Source of the DNA: Hanleya hanleyi
Lineage: Eukaryota > Mollusca > Polyplacophora > Lepidopleurida > Hanleyidae
Length of the DNA stretch: 64,000 nt
NCBI GenBank assembly: GCA_036873755.1
Contig: JAVTVY010037089.1
Location: 62,001-126,000, forward strand
Direction: 5' to 3'
The position numbers and the translations under genes are program-made. Below, piece after piece: positions 19,649 to 30,189 of the stretch (positions are counted from its first letter, which is position 1; each line of letters opens with the position of its first letter). Below the pieces are notes generated by a model that was not told the DNA's origin, did not search any database, and saw only the letters and a list, made by a program, of their open reading frames with translations.

Positions 19649-21867
19649 CAGCTGTCGTGCTATTTTGAACAACATTGACCAGCTCTTCAAATGGCAAATT
19701 AATTTTAGGACATGGAACAATAGATAACTTAATGCGCCTGAAGTGTTGAAGCATTGGTTAATTGGCAATCAAAAGTTATTGAGCAAAAACGACCATTTTA
19801 CCTCCATTTTAGACAGCGGGATCGCTCTAACCTGTACCACGGATCAAGACCGGTCCCGGTATATGTAGCATGCAGTTAGAAACTACATAACATATTGAAC
19901 AACAAAACAACGGAGAATATGGAGAAATTTTTTTTCTGTTTCATTGATAAAATAACAAAATCGGAATGAAAAGTATAACTTTATTAACTTGGTTCTCAGT
20001 AGCCTATAAATATATGTTCTGGTATATTTTTATTTTCATTTTGTGTTTCCTTCTTTGGGTCTTCGGTTTGTTATTTTTTGAAGGATAAGTGGTACGTCCG
20101 TGGTAGTATTGTTCATCTGAAATGATATATAAAATTTCAGCCATGTTATATATATATATAATTTGCTTTTCATTGGTATATCTATCGTCCCACATCTAAA
20201 TACATGATACGGTACACTTCTGGAAAAATGGTACACTGAAAAAAATATGTTTAGGTTTGAACACATTTCTAAAGACACGAGGTACATTTCGAACATATAC
20301 ATGTAATATATGTTCACGTTTTCAGCACGTATATAGGTTCTACATACATTTCTAACACATCAGCATGAATATGTTTAGGAGTTCAAACGTACAATTTCCG
20401 ATACATTTCTAACAGATTTGTGTTTCAAACGTATGATTGAACATGTTCCCAAACTATACCTATCTTTTGTGATTAGACATAAACATATAATTTACAGGGT
20501 ATTGTAAGATCCGTCATTCATTAGTAAGTCCTGGTCCATGCATACCGCCTTTCTGTGTGAATGAGATGTTCTTAGTTTTAAAATATGTGTCAAACTTGTA
20601 AATAAACCGCAAATTTCATCACATTTGATTTTGTAGTTTGAAAATATCTAATATTGGGAAAAGGACGTGGCGCGGTTTAGCGAGCTTTATGACCCCATTG
20701 AGGTGCGGTTAAAATGCCAATAATGAAATATTATATGTATCAAAGAAAGTTATCTATTGGCATTGGCATTATCTATTTAAATTTATCTAAAAGCACAACA
20801 TTGTGATATATATACTCAGAATAAATTACAAGGCCTCATGATGATACTCGGAAAGTATTTGTGCAAGCTTCGTTTTGAGGGGAAATCACCTTCTATTTAG
20901 TCTGTGTAAACATATGAAGATCGACGAGAACCACAATCAGTTTAGATACACTAATTGTGGACCAAAGACGGTTCTGGTTCTGGTCGATCATCATATGACG
21001 ACAGCGAGAAATAGAATATTGTGTTTGCACCTGTAAAATAAGCGATTTTGCAAAAATACACTACTTCACTGCCATGTTATTCGAGAAACGTCAGACTCAA
21101 TACCTTGTAATTATTCTGAGTATACTACGCACTACTTTATGCCAATCGAGTAATGCTTCATTTTTTAGCACCCAAAGCGCATCTCATGGGGGCCAAAATC
21201 TCGCTAAATTTTGATAACATTGCAGTGGCCTGTTTGACTTTCTTTCGAAACAGAGTTTACAAGAGTGTTCAGATTTGAAAGCTATTGTCGTCCACTTTCT
21301 AACTGTGCAATTTACTTGAAAGGTATAAAGCGCAGTTCTCTATGCATGGTGCTGGAAAAAATTGCATGGTACTAAAAATTCCCATCAAAGACATATGGTA
21401 GCTCAATATATGAGCCACTAAAAATACCACAGGGACCAAAGTTTGAACTGAGATATTACATTGAGTTCTAGAGAGAACTGCTATGCAGGGACCGCGAAGC
21501 AAAGGGTTCTGAGTGTACTCCTATCTAAGGTGGCACCATTTTTTTTCAGCATTTAACATGGTCGAGATAGAGTTCAGCCCCCTCGCTTTCAAACACACTT
21601 CGAGGCGCCTGCTATGACAGAATACATACCTTTGGATCCAACACTGAATCTGTTACCTGTGTTGTATTGTCTGGGTGCAAAGGATTATCTGTAAAATCAA
21701 CAGCAAAAACAAATGTGACACAATAGCAGATTGATGATGTTTGTACCGGTACATCATTCACTAGACATAATGAACATCCGTTTTGCACGGTATGGTAAAT
21801 CGTACTGTTAAACGCACTTCTTAAGTTCTCCGAAAAGACCCGTTTATATCAAGCAATTTTGGCCCAG
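19649..21867. other. Gene-free AT-rich stretch with a conserved hairpin
   Basis: No gene is recognised. A TA run lies at 20148-20162, and degenerate ACATTTCTAA words recur at 20265-20430. Inverted arms of 22 bp, 20911-20932 (CATATGAAGATCGACGAGAA...) and 20976-20997, differ at two positions and enclose about 43 bp; copy B keeps them near 51087-51173. They may be the remains of a small TIR element. Confidence 0.5.
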
Positions 21868-21868
21868 G

Positions 21869-22060
21869 TATACTCTCTAAACCAAATTAAGTGAAAAGTT
21901 CACTCGAGTAAGAGTGGAAATTCATCCCACTCAAGTTGAGTGAAATTCCCTCAAGCTGAGTGAAATTCACCGAAGTTTGAGTTGATCAATCACTTAAGTT
22001 GAGTGAAGTAGATTCCACTCAATTAAGTCACTTTGAGTGATACTCATTCAGATTGAGTGG
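21869..22060. repeat. Array of alternating TTGAGTG / CACTCAA words, likely truncated MITE
   Basis: Starts TACTCTCTAAA, the same first bases as the MITE at 27834-28070, then runs through about ten AAGTTGAGTGAAATTC-type words in both orientations that could fold on themselves. It is present in both duplicate copies (52124-52305 in B). No matching right terminus is found. Confidence 0.55.
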
Positions 22061-22525
22061 CAATCTAATTAAAATTAACTCCTATCTGCTTCCCATTTGG
22101 ATACTGTCGCTTGTAGGATCTAACAGGCTTGCAGTAACTCGCGTGTTAACCAATCCCGAGAACGCTTCATAGTGCTTTGATGGGAACATTGATGACAAAG
22201 AATTTTTGGTTGGCTCAGCCGAATTAGCCGGCTCGCTGACAGGGTGTCTTTTCATGTTGCCGCGGTCCCGACGTTTTAGGCGCCATAATACGGGGTAAAT
22301 ATATGGACTGATCTTGGTGTAAGCATTGGGGTAAATGGACACAGTGAACCTATCTCCCCTCCCCGACTGCAAATGGATGAGTCCAGATGCGACCATGATG
22401 TCATAATGCTTAAATATTCATGACATTGGCACTCAGAACATCAAATTCAGTTGAAATACGTAAGATCCTATATAGCGACATGTACGATTGGGGAGCATTG
22501 ATAGGATATTAATTTATTAAGATTG
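22061..22525. mobile_element. 465-bp TIR element with 10-bp target duplication, copy A only
   Basis: Flanked by GATTGAGTGG at 22051-22060 and 22526-22535; copy B has a single GATTGAGTGG at the empty site near 52296-52305. Ends are CAATCTAATTAAAATTAACT at left and the imperfect inverse at right (GATAGGATATTAATTTATTA then AGATTG). Target duplications of 9-11 bp are characteristic of Mutator-like elements. A 104-codon minus-strand frame (22082-22396) fills the centre but matches nothing I recognise; it could be captured sequence. Confidence 0.75.
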
Positions 22526-22569
22526 GATTGAGTGGAAATCGCTTAACAATATTTTATCTAACACTGGTG

Positions 22570-22936
22570 CTAGAAACACCGCTTAATAACGCCATACGAA
22601 TCAGTCAATCACAATACACCGCCTTAACGTAGACCGCAATCACGACATGCGTTTAATACAACGCTTCAAAGCAAATAACGTTCTCCGTACTTAATCGCTT
22701 AATTACGAATCAGTCAATAAACACCGCTTAATAACGCCATACGAATCAGTCAATAAACACCGCTTAATAACGCCATACGAATCAGTCAATAAACACCGCT
22801 TAATAACGCCATACGAATCAGTCAATAAACACCGCTTAATAACGCCATACGAATCAGTCAATAAACACCGCTTAATAACGCCATACGAATCAGTCAATAA
22901 ACACCGCTTAATAACGCCATACGAATCAGTCAATCA
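22570..22936. repeat. Minisatellite, 36-bp unit, about seven copies
   Basis: AAACACCGCTTAATAACGCC plus ATACGAATCAGTCAAT repeats head-to-tail from about 22703 to 22935, with one separated copy at 22575. Copy B has only two units (about 52346-52418). The period is a multiple of three, which produces an artificial repeating open frame (12-residue period) on the minus strand. Confidence 0.92.
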
Positions 22937-23629
22937 CTATGGTTCGTTTGCTGCAGACATGCGTTTAGCGCGCCTTGTTTGATACAGACGCTTCAAGTGA
23001 GCAAATAACGTTCTCCGTTTGTCACTGGCGAGCCGATTGGCTGGCTAATCCTTTTCGAATTCTTAGCGGGAATTTTCGAGTTTTCAAAGCGAGCAGCAAG
23101 TCGAGATTGTATTTCTTAAATCCTACCACCACGGTTTACTGAGATTGGGCGATTATTTACTTTCTATATCCCGTCGATATGGTACCGAGTAGGTTACACA
23201 TCCCATCCACTTATTCCCAGATATATCTGTACATGAGACCGATTAACAGTAACAGCAGCACTTAACATGAAACCGATTGTATTGTATACAGACTCGTTAA
23301 AATCGTGATAGAACCATAAAGAGGTGTTCATGATTCCTACCCAAAATCTGAGCTGATGGTAAAAAAAAAAAATATTTTCAAGATGGCAGCGGAATATATA
23401 GCAGTTAAACAGCCAATAGAAATGCATGGAATCAACACTAACGTTCCGTCACCTAGCTTGGCCTACTGAATGGGGGTTTATTATTCAACTTGGGAGTCAC
23501 ATCATGTCAAAGATTGTACCGTAAACCGGTAGATCTGAGCTTGTGGATATATGGACACGCCCGGGGAAGTACCGCCCAACTGACCCCCGTTTCGGAACTT
23601 TCTAAATAGAACACAAATCCTATCAACAT

Positions 23630-23935
23630 ACCTTGAAAGTTGCCTTAATAGTCCCATTATATCCTTTTCTCTGACATGGCAATATAGATAAAACAACTGA
23701 GTGTACAGTAGTGACACACCAGCAGAATTTATCAAGAGCTATGAACACCACGAAATGTCAAAGTTACAAAGACCGTTCACTGAACGGCCATTGTGATTAT
23801 GGTGTTCATGATCATAGCTCTTGAGGAATTCTGTGCTGTATTATACTTTCTACCTTACACCCAGTTGTGTTATCTATATTGTCAGGTCAGAGAAAAGGAT
23901 ATTAAGTGACCATAAATGCTACTTTCAATGTATGT
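23630..23935. repeat. Diverged inverted repeat around 23735-23820
   Basis: The left arm's minus strand and the right arm's plus strand share AAATTCTG, CTCAGTTGTTTTATCTATAT-like and GTCAGAGAAAAGGATAT blocks. The centre has a clearer hairpin (AAGAGCTATGAACACCA against its inverse at about 23800-23822). Both duplicate copies carry it (about 52970-53277 in B). Short open frames in the arms are repeat-derived. Confidence 0.5.
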
Positions 23936-23999
23936 ATTATGATCTATGTTCTAAATATGTTCTACATAAAGCTCCGAAAAACGGATCAGCTCGACGGTA

Positions 24000-24124
24000 C
24001 GGGCAAGGCTTTGGTGTAAGACCTCCCATTGAAAAGGTAATTTTCTGGACTAAAGACTGACAATACAACTTGCAGCAGATCCTTTGTCAATTATATTTCG
24101 TGAGTCTTACACCAAATCGTTGCC
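24000..24124. mobile_element. 125-bp MITE with ACGGTA target duplication, copy A only
   Basis: ACGGTA lies at 23994-23999 and 24125-24130; copy B has one ACGGTA at about 53331-53336 with nothing inserted. Ends are inverted: GGCAAGGCTTTGGTGTAAGA at left and the inverse of GGCAACGATTTGGTGTAAGA at right. Non-coding. Confidence 0.7.
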
Positions 24125-24130
24125 ACGGTA

Positions 24131-25315
24131 GGTCTCCGAGCGTGTCCATTTTCATCCCGCCCCAGACGTACCTGTTTACCTACGCTATGTCATAGATAGC
24201 CAATAAAGATAGGAGCTGTTCGAACAATCGCCCACCGATAGTTTCTTTGAACTATAGCAAGTTACGGGTAGTGCTTTTCAAGGGATATGTACGTCTCCTA
24301 CGAATATCGTAGTTACCGCTAGTAGGTGTAGTAATAAATATACCGGTAATGTACGCAAATATGTATACGTGTAATAATGATTTTATTTTAAATATTCCTT
24401 ATATAACCACATCAATCACCTTTCGGATATGTACATTTCAAGCAACCATGCTTATCTATTTTACTGGTAAAAAAAGTGCAGTGTGTTATAGTAACCTGCA
24501 ATAAAAAAATTCAGTATCAATCAATAAACACCAAGTGACATGATGACATCGCACATTGCAGTGAATTGCACTGAATATGATACTGTATACATTAAGCTAA
24601 AAGTCTGCAGCTGAATTGGGTTATTTCGAGCACAAGCCAAGTTGGATAGTAAAGGGAGCTCACTCTATTCTCATAATGCCTAGAGTGGCCTCCCTTCGAC
24701 TAATGCCAGTGCAGTTTCAACAGTACCCAAGATGAATAGTCTCCAGATAAAAGCAAAATATATTATTATAAGGTTATTCTTACCTTCGTATCCACATTTT
24801 CCCTCTATCCTTGATGAAGATGCGGAGTGATATGCCATCCACCAAGGCGGACGTCCGTCAAATACTCCGTGAGGAGTGATGCATTTGAGGCCTGACGAGC
24901 ATCTGTTGGGAATAAATAACAATGATTGTTTTGCCTCTATATCCCAAACAAGTAATGCTTAGATAAACACCATGGTACAAGAAACACATGACCGCCGACA
25001 TCGCCCTCGTCGAGTCAAAGATTTTTTTCTCTCTCCAGTACGCTCGATGTTAATTTCTCGCACACCGATTTAAATCGTCAATTTATGTATAGGTGTCAGG
25101 ATAATTTGACAGGCGAGCTTCTGATTGTCGAGCAGAGAGTTAAGTTTGTTTTTGTGTGTCTCTATTGCATGAACGAACTGTCTCCCCGCCAATGCAGATA
25201 TGAACCATTCTTTGTCAGAAAAAGTATTTTATTTTTGTCTAATCTTTGGTAACAGTGCTCCAAAAACGCTAACTATGTCAGCAAAAGTCGCTGCGAACAA
25301 ATCTCACTCTACCGG
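24131..25315. other. Gene-free AT-rich stretch
   Basis: No gene is recognised. In copy B the equivalent of 24635 carries an 899-bp insertion. From about 24935 to 26303 copy A has about 1.4 kb that B lacks. Because the missing part includes the 5' part of a Penelope-like relic whose tail B keeps, a deletion in B is the simpler reading. Confidence 0.45.
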
Positions 25316-25390
25316 TTGTTTTTATTTATTTATTTATTTATTTTTATTTATTTTTTATTTATTTTTATCTTTTTATTTATTTTTTTACAT
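25316..25390. repeat. TTTA-rich low-complexity tract
   Basis: A run of TTTATTTA words on the plus strand. The open frame across it is meaningless. Confidence 0.9.
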
Positions 25391-25794
25391 TGAGTGGGCG
25401 TCCTGGTCTTCACGATGACAAAGAAATTACTTTCTTTATTAGAGTGCAATTCGGCCAGGCACCATGGTCTAGGTGGTAGCCATCAACAGGAGAGTCATAG
25501 AGTCGTGCCCATCTAAATTCAAATTCCGAACAGAGCATGTCAGTTGAACGACTTCAAGTATGGCTTCAAGCACTGCCCGCAATTGATATCGTTAACACGC
25601 TCTGGGCGCTGAAATTGCTCTACAATATAAACCTCCCGCTACCTGCTGTAATAGCCTTTGTTTCATCAACAAAATATACACCAAAGGTATATATATATAT
25701 AGTCAATATATTACGCCATTGAAGAGGTTAGATTCTTGATATTCTCCACGTTCTCAGCGAATCTATTCGCGTAGGGAGCTGTATATATGTGTAA

Positions 25795-25995
25795 TCAGCA
25801 AGCCCGTATCCAAGGGGGGTTTTCGGGGTTCGGGCGAACCCCCCTTTCGGAAATATCATATATTTTTCTCATATAAATGCCCTTTTCAAACTGAAGCGAA
25901 CCCCCTATTTGCCCCTTTTCCCATACAGCAAACCCCCTGATGTGCCCTTTTGGAATGAAGGCGAACCACCCCTCAGTAAATCCTGGCTACAGTCC
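25795..25995. repeat. Probable MITE with CCCCCT-rich interior
   Basis: Begins near AAGCCCGTATCCAAGGGGGG and ends near CAGTAAATCCTGGCTAC. GCGAACCCCC occurs several times in the middle. This general pattern (ends related to GTAGCCAGGAT / CCGTATCC with GGGGGTT tracts) is common in small dispersed repeats of marine animals, in my recollection. Confidence 0.45.
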
Positions 25996-26094
25996 TGATC
26001 AGTTCCAGAAAGTCAGAGAAGCTCTCCGGAACTGTGCTAGATCATCCAACTGTTGTCATGACCCAGGATGTGGAGGTTGATAAAAAATGTCAGA

Positions 26095-26790
26095 CTATTT
26101 GATGAGGCAATCGGGTTCGTTCGATATAAAACAACGTGTCACGTTCGACCACGGCGAGTAACCAGTAAAACTAATTATCCTTTGGCAGACTACTAATATC
26201 AGTTTATTCACTTCTCTTAAAGACCGCGTTCCTAAAGAATACATGATTGTAAAGACTACAGAAGTGGCGTGGTATACAAACTCACATGCCCTGAGTGCAA
26301 ATGCTGAATACGTAGGGAAAAATGACAGATGTCTCAAACAACATCTCAAAGAACATCCAAAAAAACAGCAAAAAGTGAAATATTAAAAGAAGCCCTTTCA
26401 ATAAGACGCATCAAGTCACTCCTCAGCCATGAACTTAAAGCCTCAAAAGAACGCACGCTATTCAGATAATATGTACGGTTATTCATTACAGTTACATTTG
26501 TTCTATCTTTGTATGAACTTGTGCTCACCTCATAAGCCAACCTTTTAACAACCTCTGTATATACTCAATCAATGTTTAACTTCAGTGGCTAGCATATATG
26601 TATTACCCTGATCACACGTATTGTTTACTTTTATTTCCACCAATCACTGCACAGTACCCTTAACCCTATTCACGCTGAACATGCATATATTAGATATTTT
26701 AACTTGTACTTGTTACTTGCTGCCGATGGCCTAATATAGACCGAAATGTACAAGTCGTATAAACAACATCGCGAATTTGCCATTCTTCGG
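26095..26790 (+). pseudogene. Penelope-like retroelement relic, GIY-YIG endonuclease end
   Basis: Plus-strand frames contain KDRVPKE (about 26219), then GVVYKLTCPEC (about 26266-26298), then YVGKNDRCLKQHLKEHP (26309-26359). This is the order of a Penelope-like GIY-YIG endonuclease domain: the GVVY-type half, a Cys pair and the Y-(V/I)-G half. The first and second pieces are in different frames and stops intervene, so it is dead. The following 400 bp end with a GCCGATGGCC...GACCGAAATGTACAAG segment typical of the 3' region of such elements. Copy B keeps only the part after the YVG motif (from about 55034). Confidence 0.7.
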
Positions 26791-27007
26791 AGTTACACTA
26801 CTCGTGTATTATGTTTGATATTTACTAAGATATTCATGGGTGTCGCCAGGATTTCTCGAGAGGGGGTCGTATCATATACTAGCTTATAGAGAGCCCAGGA
26901 CTGTGCTGTCCAAATACAGGAAAATAATATATGGTTTGGCGCTGAAAGAAGGTAGTTCGCACCCAGCGACACCCCCCCCCCCCCATAACGACGCCCTTGA
27001 TACTTAC

Positions 27008-27210
27008 GGTGGTTTGCGATAGTCGCACATGTCGCCGATCTTCAGTTTACAGACCTTACAACAGCCACAGACCCAAAAACCGTATTCGTCGCATTCAGGC
27101 TCCGGTGGGCAGGTGATATCGAAACAAGAACGACAGGACAGAGAGTCCACGATAGACACAGACACAAGCGTCACTAACAGACAGGCTGCCAGTCTTACAG
27201 CTGTATTCAT
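27008..27210 (-). CDS. First coding exon of a small secreted IGFBP-type cysteine-rich protein (copy A)
   Basis: ATG at 27210, preceded by ACAAG. Residues 1-23 form a signal peptide (hydrophobic core LAACLLVTLVSVSIV). The mature part starts LSCRSC and has nine Cys (26, 29, 34, 40, 48, 50, 51, 54, 62), including CPP and the CGCCKVC motif that marks the N-terminal insulin-like-growth-factor-binding (IGFBP/SIBD) fold. The exon ends CCACC followed by GTAAGTA (27007-27001), a strong 5' splice donor, in phase 2. Downstream exons should lie at lower coordinates; none was recognised in the window. Single-domain relatives in invertebrates are secreted and often linked to immunity or insulin-like signalling, but the role here is unknown. 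The duplicate at 55720-55919 differs by a 3-nt deletion. This is the only host gene I can support. Confidence 0.8.
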
Positions 27211-27299
27211 CTTGTCTCGGGGTGTTGTATGATTGCGAATAGTGTTAACCGGAATTCAAGCTATGCTTCTTTTAACTTGGACAAATGTCAACGTTTAAT

Positions 27300-27660
27300 G
27301 ACGTCATCTAACTTTTTTTGTTTCAGTACCAGTAGCCTACAGGATGTTCATTTGCTCTTTGTCAATCGGGTATTGTTTTATTTACAGAATTGTGCATAGT
27401 TCATTCGTTCCGTGAAATGCGGATTAGAATGTATCACGGACATGCCGTTATACAGAAGCGTAGACTATGATGTTCTATTTGGGCCAAATGTGCGTCGCAT
27501 CGACTTTTATGAAAGCGACGCGCGACGCGAAACTCGATGTCGTCTTTTGTGTCGCTCGTTGAGTTTTGCAATCTCAAAAGACAGGAAAGAATGTCGACAT
27601 CGTCATTTTGAAACGCAGCGTCGAGTCACGGAGTTTTGAAATTCAATGTAGATGGCTTAC
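27300..27660. repeat. Dispersed repeat with inverted GCGACGCGAAACTCGATGTCG words
   Basis: A block around 27515-27545 (GCGACGCGAAACTCGATGTC) recurs in inverse form near 27592-27630 (GTCGACATCGTCATTTTGAA then CGCAGCGTCGAG). The arms could pair. Open frames across it differ between copies A and B, which argues against a gene. Confidence 0.4.
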
Positions 27661-27833
27661 TGCGCATGTCTGGATATCATTTATCCTTAAAAACCAGAGA
27701 AGCCGCCATTTTGTAAAAGCTTAAATTTTAATTGTGAATAAATATCCGGTTAAAATAAGACTATTTTACTTTGTTATATAACGTATGTGCATTAGATCAT
27801 GTACATTGATAACCATGTAGATAGGTAATAGTA

Positions 27834-28070
27834 CTCTCTAAAATAATTAGATTGAAAATTCAATCTATCAGATTGGAATTAGTGACCAATCTATTAGACT
27901 GAATATTCCATCTATTAGATAAATTACAGTCTATTAGATTGAATGTTCTATCTACAACGGATTCATTTTATCGTTTTCAATCTACTAGATTGAATATTTT
28001 CAATCCAATAAAAGATTGGTCACTAATTTCAATCTGATATATTGAATTTCAATCTAATTATTTTAGAGAG
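27834..28070. mobile_element. 237-bp MITE with TA target duplication, copy A only
   Basis: Long inverted ends: CTCTCTAAAATAATTAGATT at left and its inverse at right, with about 55 bp of each end matching. TA flanks both sides (27832-27833, 28071-28072). Copy B reads straight through (GTATATGAACGG near 56527). The interior is built from ATTCAATCTA words. TA duplication suggests Tc1/mariner-type mobilisation. Confidence 0.88.
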
Positions 28071-28072
28071 TA

Positions 28073-28576
28073 TATGGACGGTTAATCATATTTTCGGTCG
28101 TTTTATTATAATTATTCAGACGCTATTTCAAAAAGTGACGGGAACGAAGCCTCATTTTAAACTATCTTACGGAGGCCCATGGTTTTTCAGGGGTTTTCGT
28201 TATTTGTTTTGGGGCTATTTTCTACAAACATTTCATGATTCAAGCCAGCACGTTTGAAACCTTTACACCACGGCCAATGTATTTAATATAACAAAACGAT
28301 TTCATGAAAATTGTAAACTGAATGCTATTTGTGAAATGTATATGCTATTTGTATATGTTTATGAATAGTGTAGATTGTATAGTTTTGAATTATGTGAACA
28401 AGTATGTTAATGTGTATTATTATGTTGTGATGTCAAATAATCAACTGATCAATAAAACATCAATTACACTATATTCTGAGTTTGCGTTCTTTTCCTCTTC
28501 ACTGTTCAATATATGCTTCCATGTTTCCTATGTCCATACTGGTTAGATCTCAGTGGGAAGTTGCAAAACACGGCGG
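28073..28576. other. Gene-free AT-rich stretch
   Basis: Nothing coding is recognised. The equivalent in copy B (56528-57024) has small indels. A short AT-rich open frame (28322-28546) changes freely between copies. Confidence 0.5.
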
Positions 28577-28800
28577 GCCCTCGGTGGTCGAGTGGCCTAA
28601 AGCGCTTCGCTAGTGATCGCTGGCCTCACACCGCTCAACCGGCACGGGTCCGTGCCCCGCTGGTGATGTGTGAAAGTTTGCCAGTTAGTTGCCGACGGAC
28701 GGTGGTTGTTTCTGTGTACTCCAGCTTCCCCAACCACTTAAACTGACTGTCGCCATGTGAGCTAAATATTCTTAAGTGTGACAATTAAACCCAATCCCAC
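28577..28800 (+). mobile_element. tRNA-derived SINE (copy A)
   Basis: Begins with a Ser/Leu-type tRNA-like head: box A-like TGGTCGAGTGGCCTAAAGCG near 28590, then a degenerate box B region (GGCACGGGTCCGTGCC). The body continues to ACTTAAACTGACTGTCGCCA and the tail AAATATTCTTAAGTGTGACA then ATTAAACCCAATCCC. That tail resembles 3' regions I associate with molluscan SINEs of the RUDI/MESC type. The equivalent is at 57024-57245 in copy B. Confidence 0.65.
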
Positions 28801-28924
28801 CCTTCAATACACACCTGCGCACCAAGATATCCATCGATAAACGTTTCACTTCTAGCAGTTAACGTTCCCGAGTGTAGACCCACTTCCGGTGTGATGGCGT
28901 CATTATGCTATATCGACTAGAGAT

Positions 28925-29366
28925 CATTTGCGTTACACATCGCCATCAATAAGATGGCTTGCGAATCGTGTGTCTCCATTATCGCGTAGCGATATCCGGT
29001 AGTTTACCGGATTCTGTTCGGCCTTCATCCGGCGGAGAACAGACTAGAGAAATCTGATAAATTACATTTTTTCATACCACTTCGGAAACAGATATTGCCT
29101 GTGCTTACAAAAGATATAGATATGAATAACTTTCGTATCACCCAAGAGGCGTTGTAAATCTGTACAAGTAGGGCAGCACATGACTCGAAAATGGCGGGTT
29201 ACGTTGGGGTTACGTCGGTAGACTTTGGCTGATTGACTGACGAAGTCACGTGGTATTGATTTAAGGAAATTCCCTCTTGCAGTTGCCGAAAGTAGGCTGA
29301 GAATGGATACACACGATCCCAGGGTCAGTCTTACCGCGTATAGATGACCCAGATGGTTACAGGTTG
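28925..29366 (+). mobile_element. 442-bp dispersed repeat inserted in copy A only
   Basis: Flanked by GACTAGAGAT (28915-28924) and GACTAAAGAT (29367-29376), a 10-bp imperfect target duplication. Copy B has a single GACTAGAGAT at about 57361-57370. The insert is homologous, inverted, to 1-281. No inverted ends or coding frame are seen, so a retroposed non-autonomous repeat is one option. Confidence 0.75.
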
Positions 29367-29376
29367 GACTAAAGAT

Positions 29377-30189
29377 ATTAGCTATTTCCGGTTGTTGATG
29401 ATTTCATTTTCGGTTTGGCAGACATTGTCTAAAAACCATGATATTATACGTATAACATCCGCGTGAACATATACTCCAAGTTTCGTGGTTGCGGTCAAAT
29501 TCTGGTGGTGCTAAAAAATCAGGTCACTATGTTAAAAGATAGGAGGAAATGAGGTATATAAACATCTAGTATTACTTTGTCGTATTTCGCCATTTTTAAA
29601 TCTCCAGCTTAAATGGCTCTACTTCCGACTTACGGATGTTATTTACTTGGCTACTTTACGCTTCCGTATCTTAATTTTTTTAACGCAAATAAAGGATGGT
29701 TCAAAGGATGGTTCAAATTCAGACTTCACAAATCAAAACGCATCCGTGATTGTCTCCTCAGAGAACCAGTCGAAATCATTTCCTGTTAAGAGGTTCGACC
29801 ACACAAGGGAACGAGACACGTCAAGGATATTGATAAGCCTGAGAACAAATGTGATCTTTAGGTGCAAATAACCACCAAATCATCAATGATTTTAACTGTA
29901 TTCGAGTGGTTTGTGTACGAGAATTGTATCAATTTGAGAGACTGATCTCATGTCGCAAACTATTGCAAATTATAGGCTACACAATGCTCCAATCCCCTAC
30001 GCTGTCCTGCAGAACATGAGGCTTTAAACGACTTGCATTCCGCATGGAGGTCTAAATTGACAAAAATCTTTGTCAAGATTCCTTACATGTACGTACTATA
30101 TCGATTCTTTAGGTGAGATTATTTCGATGAACAAACGTTTCTAGTACTAGTGGCAAAATTTTCACCCAACTGAGTGGAGACAAATGGCG
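29377..30189. other. Gene-free stretch with a duplicated AAAGGATGGTTCAAA word
   Basis: No gene is recognised. AAAGGATGGTTCAAAGGATGG at 29691-29711 is a tandem 13-bp duplication; copy B has it once (57697). A frame beginning near 29647 is open in A and shorter in B. Confidence 0.4.

Noticed and set aside
22703..22933. 76-codon periodic protein (12-residue repeat)
   Set aside because: Pure translation of the minisatellite.
22703..22935. CRISPR-like regular repeat
   Set aside because: The whole 36-bp unit repeats head-to-tail with no unique spacers, and the genome is eukaryotic. It is a minisatellite.
28577..28670. Functional Ser/Leu tRNA gene
   Set aside because: Box B and the acceptor pairing are poor and the sequence continues into a SINE body and tail; copy B has lost part of it.
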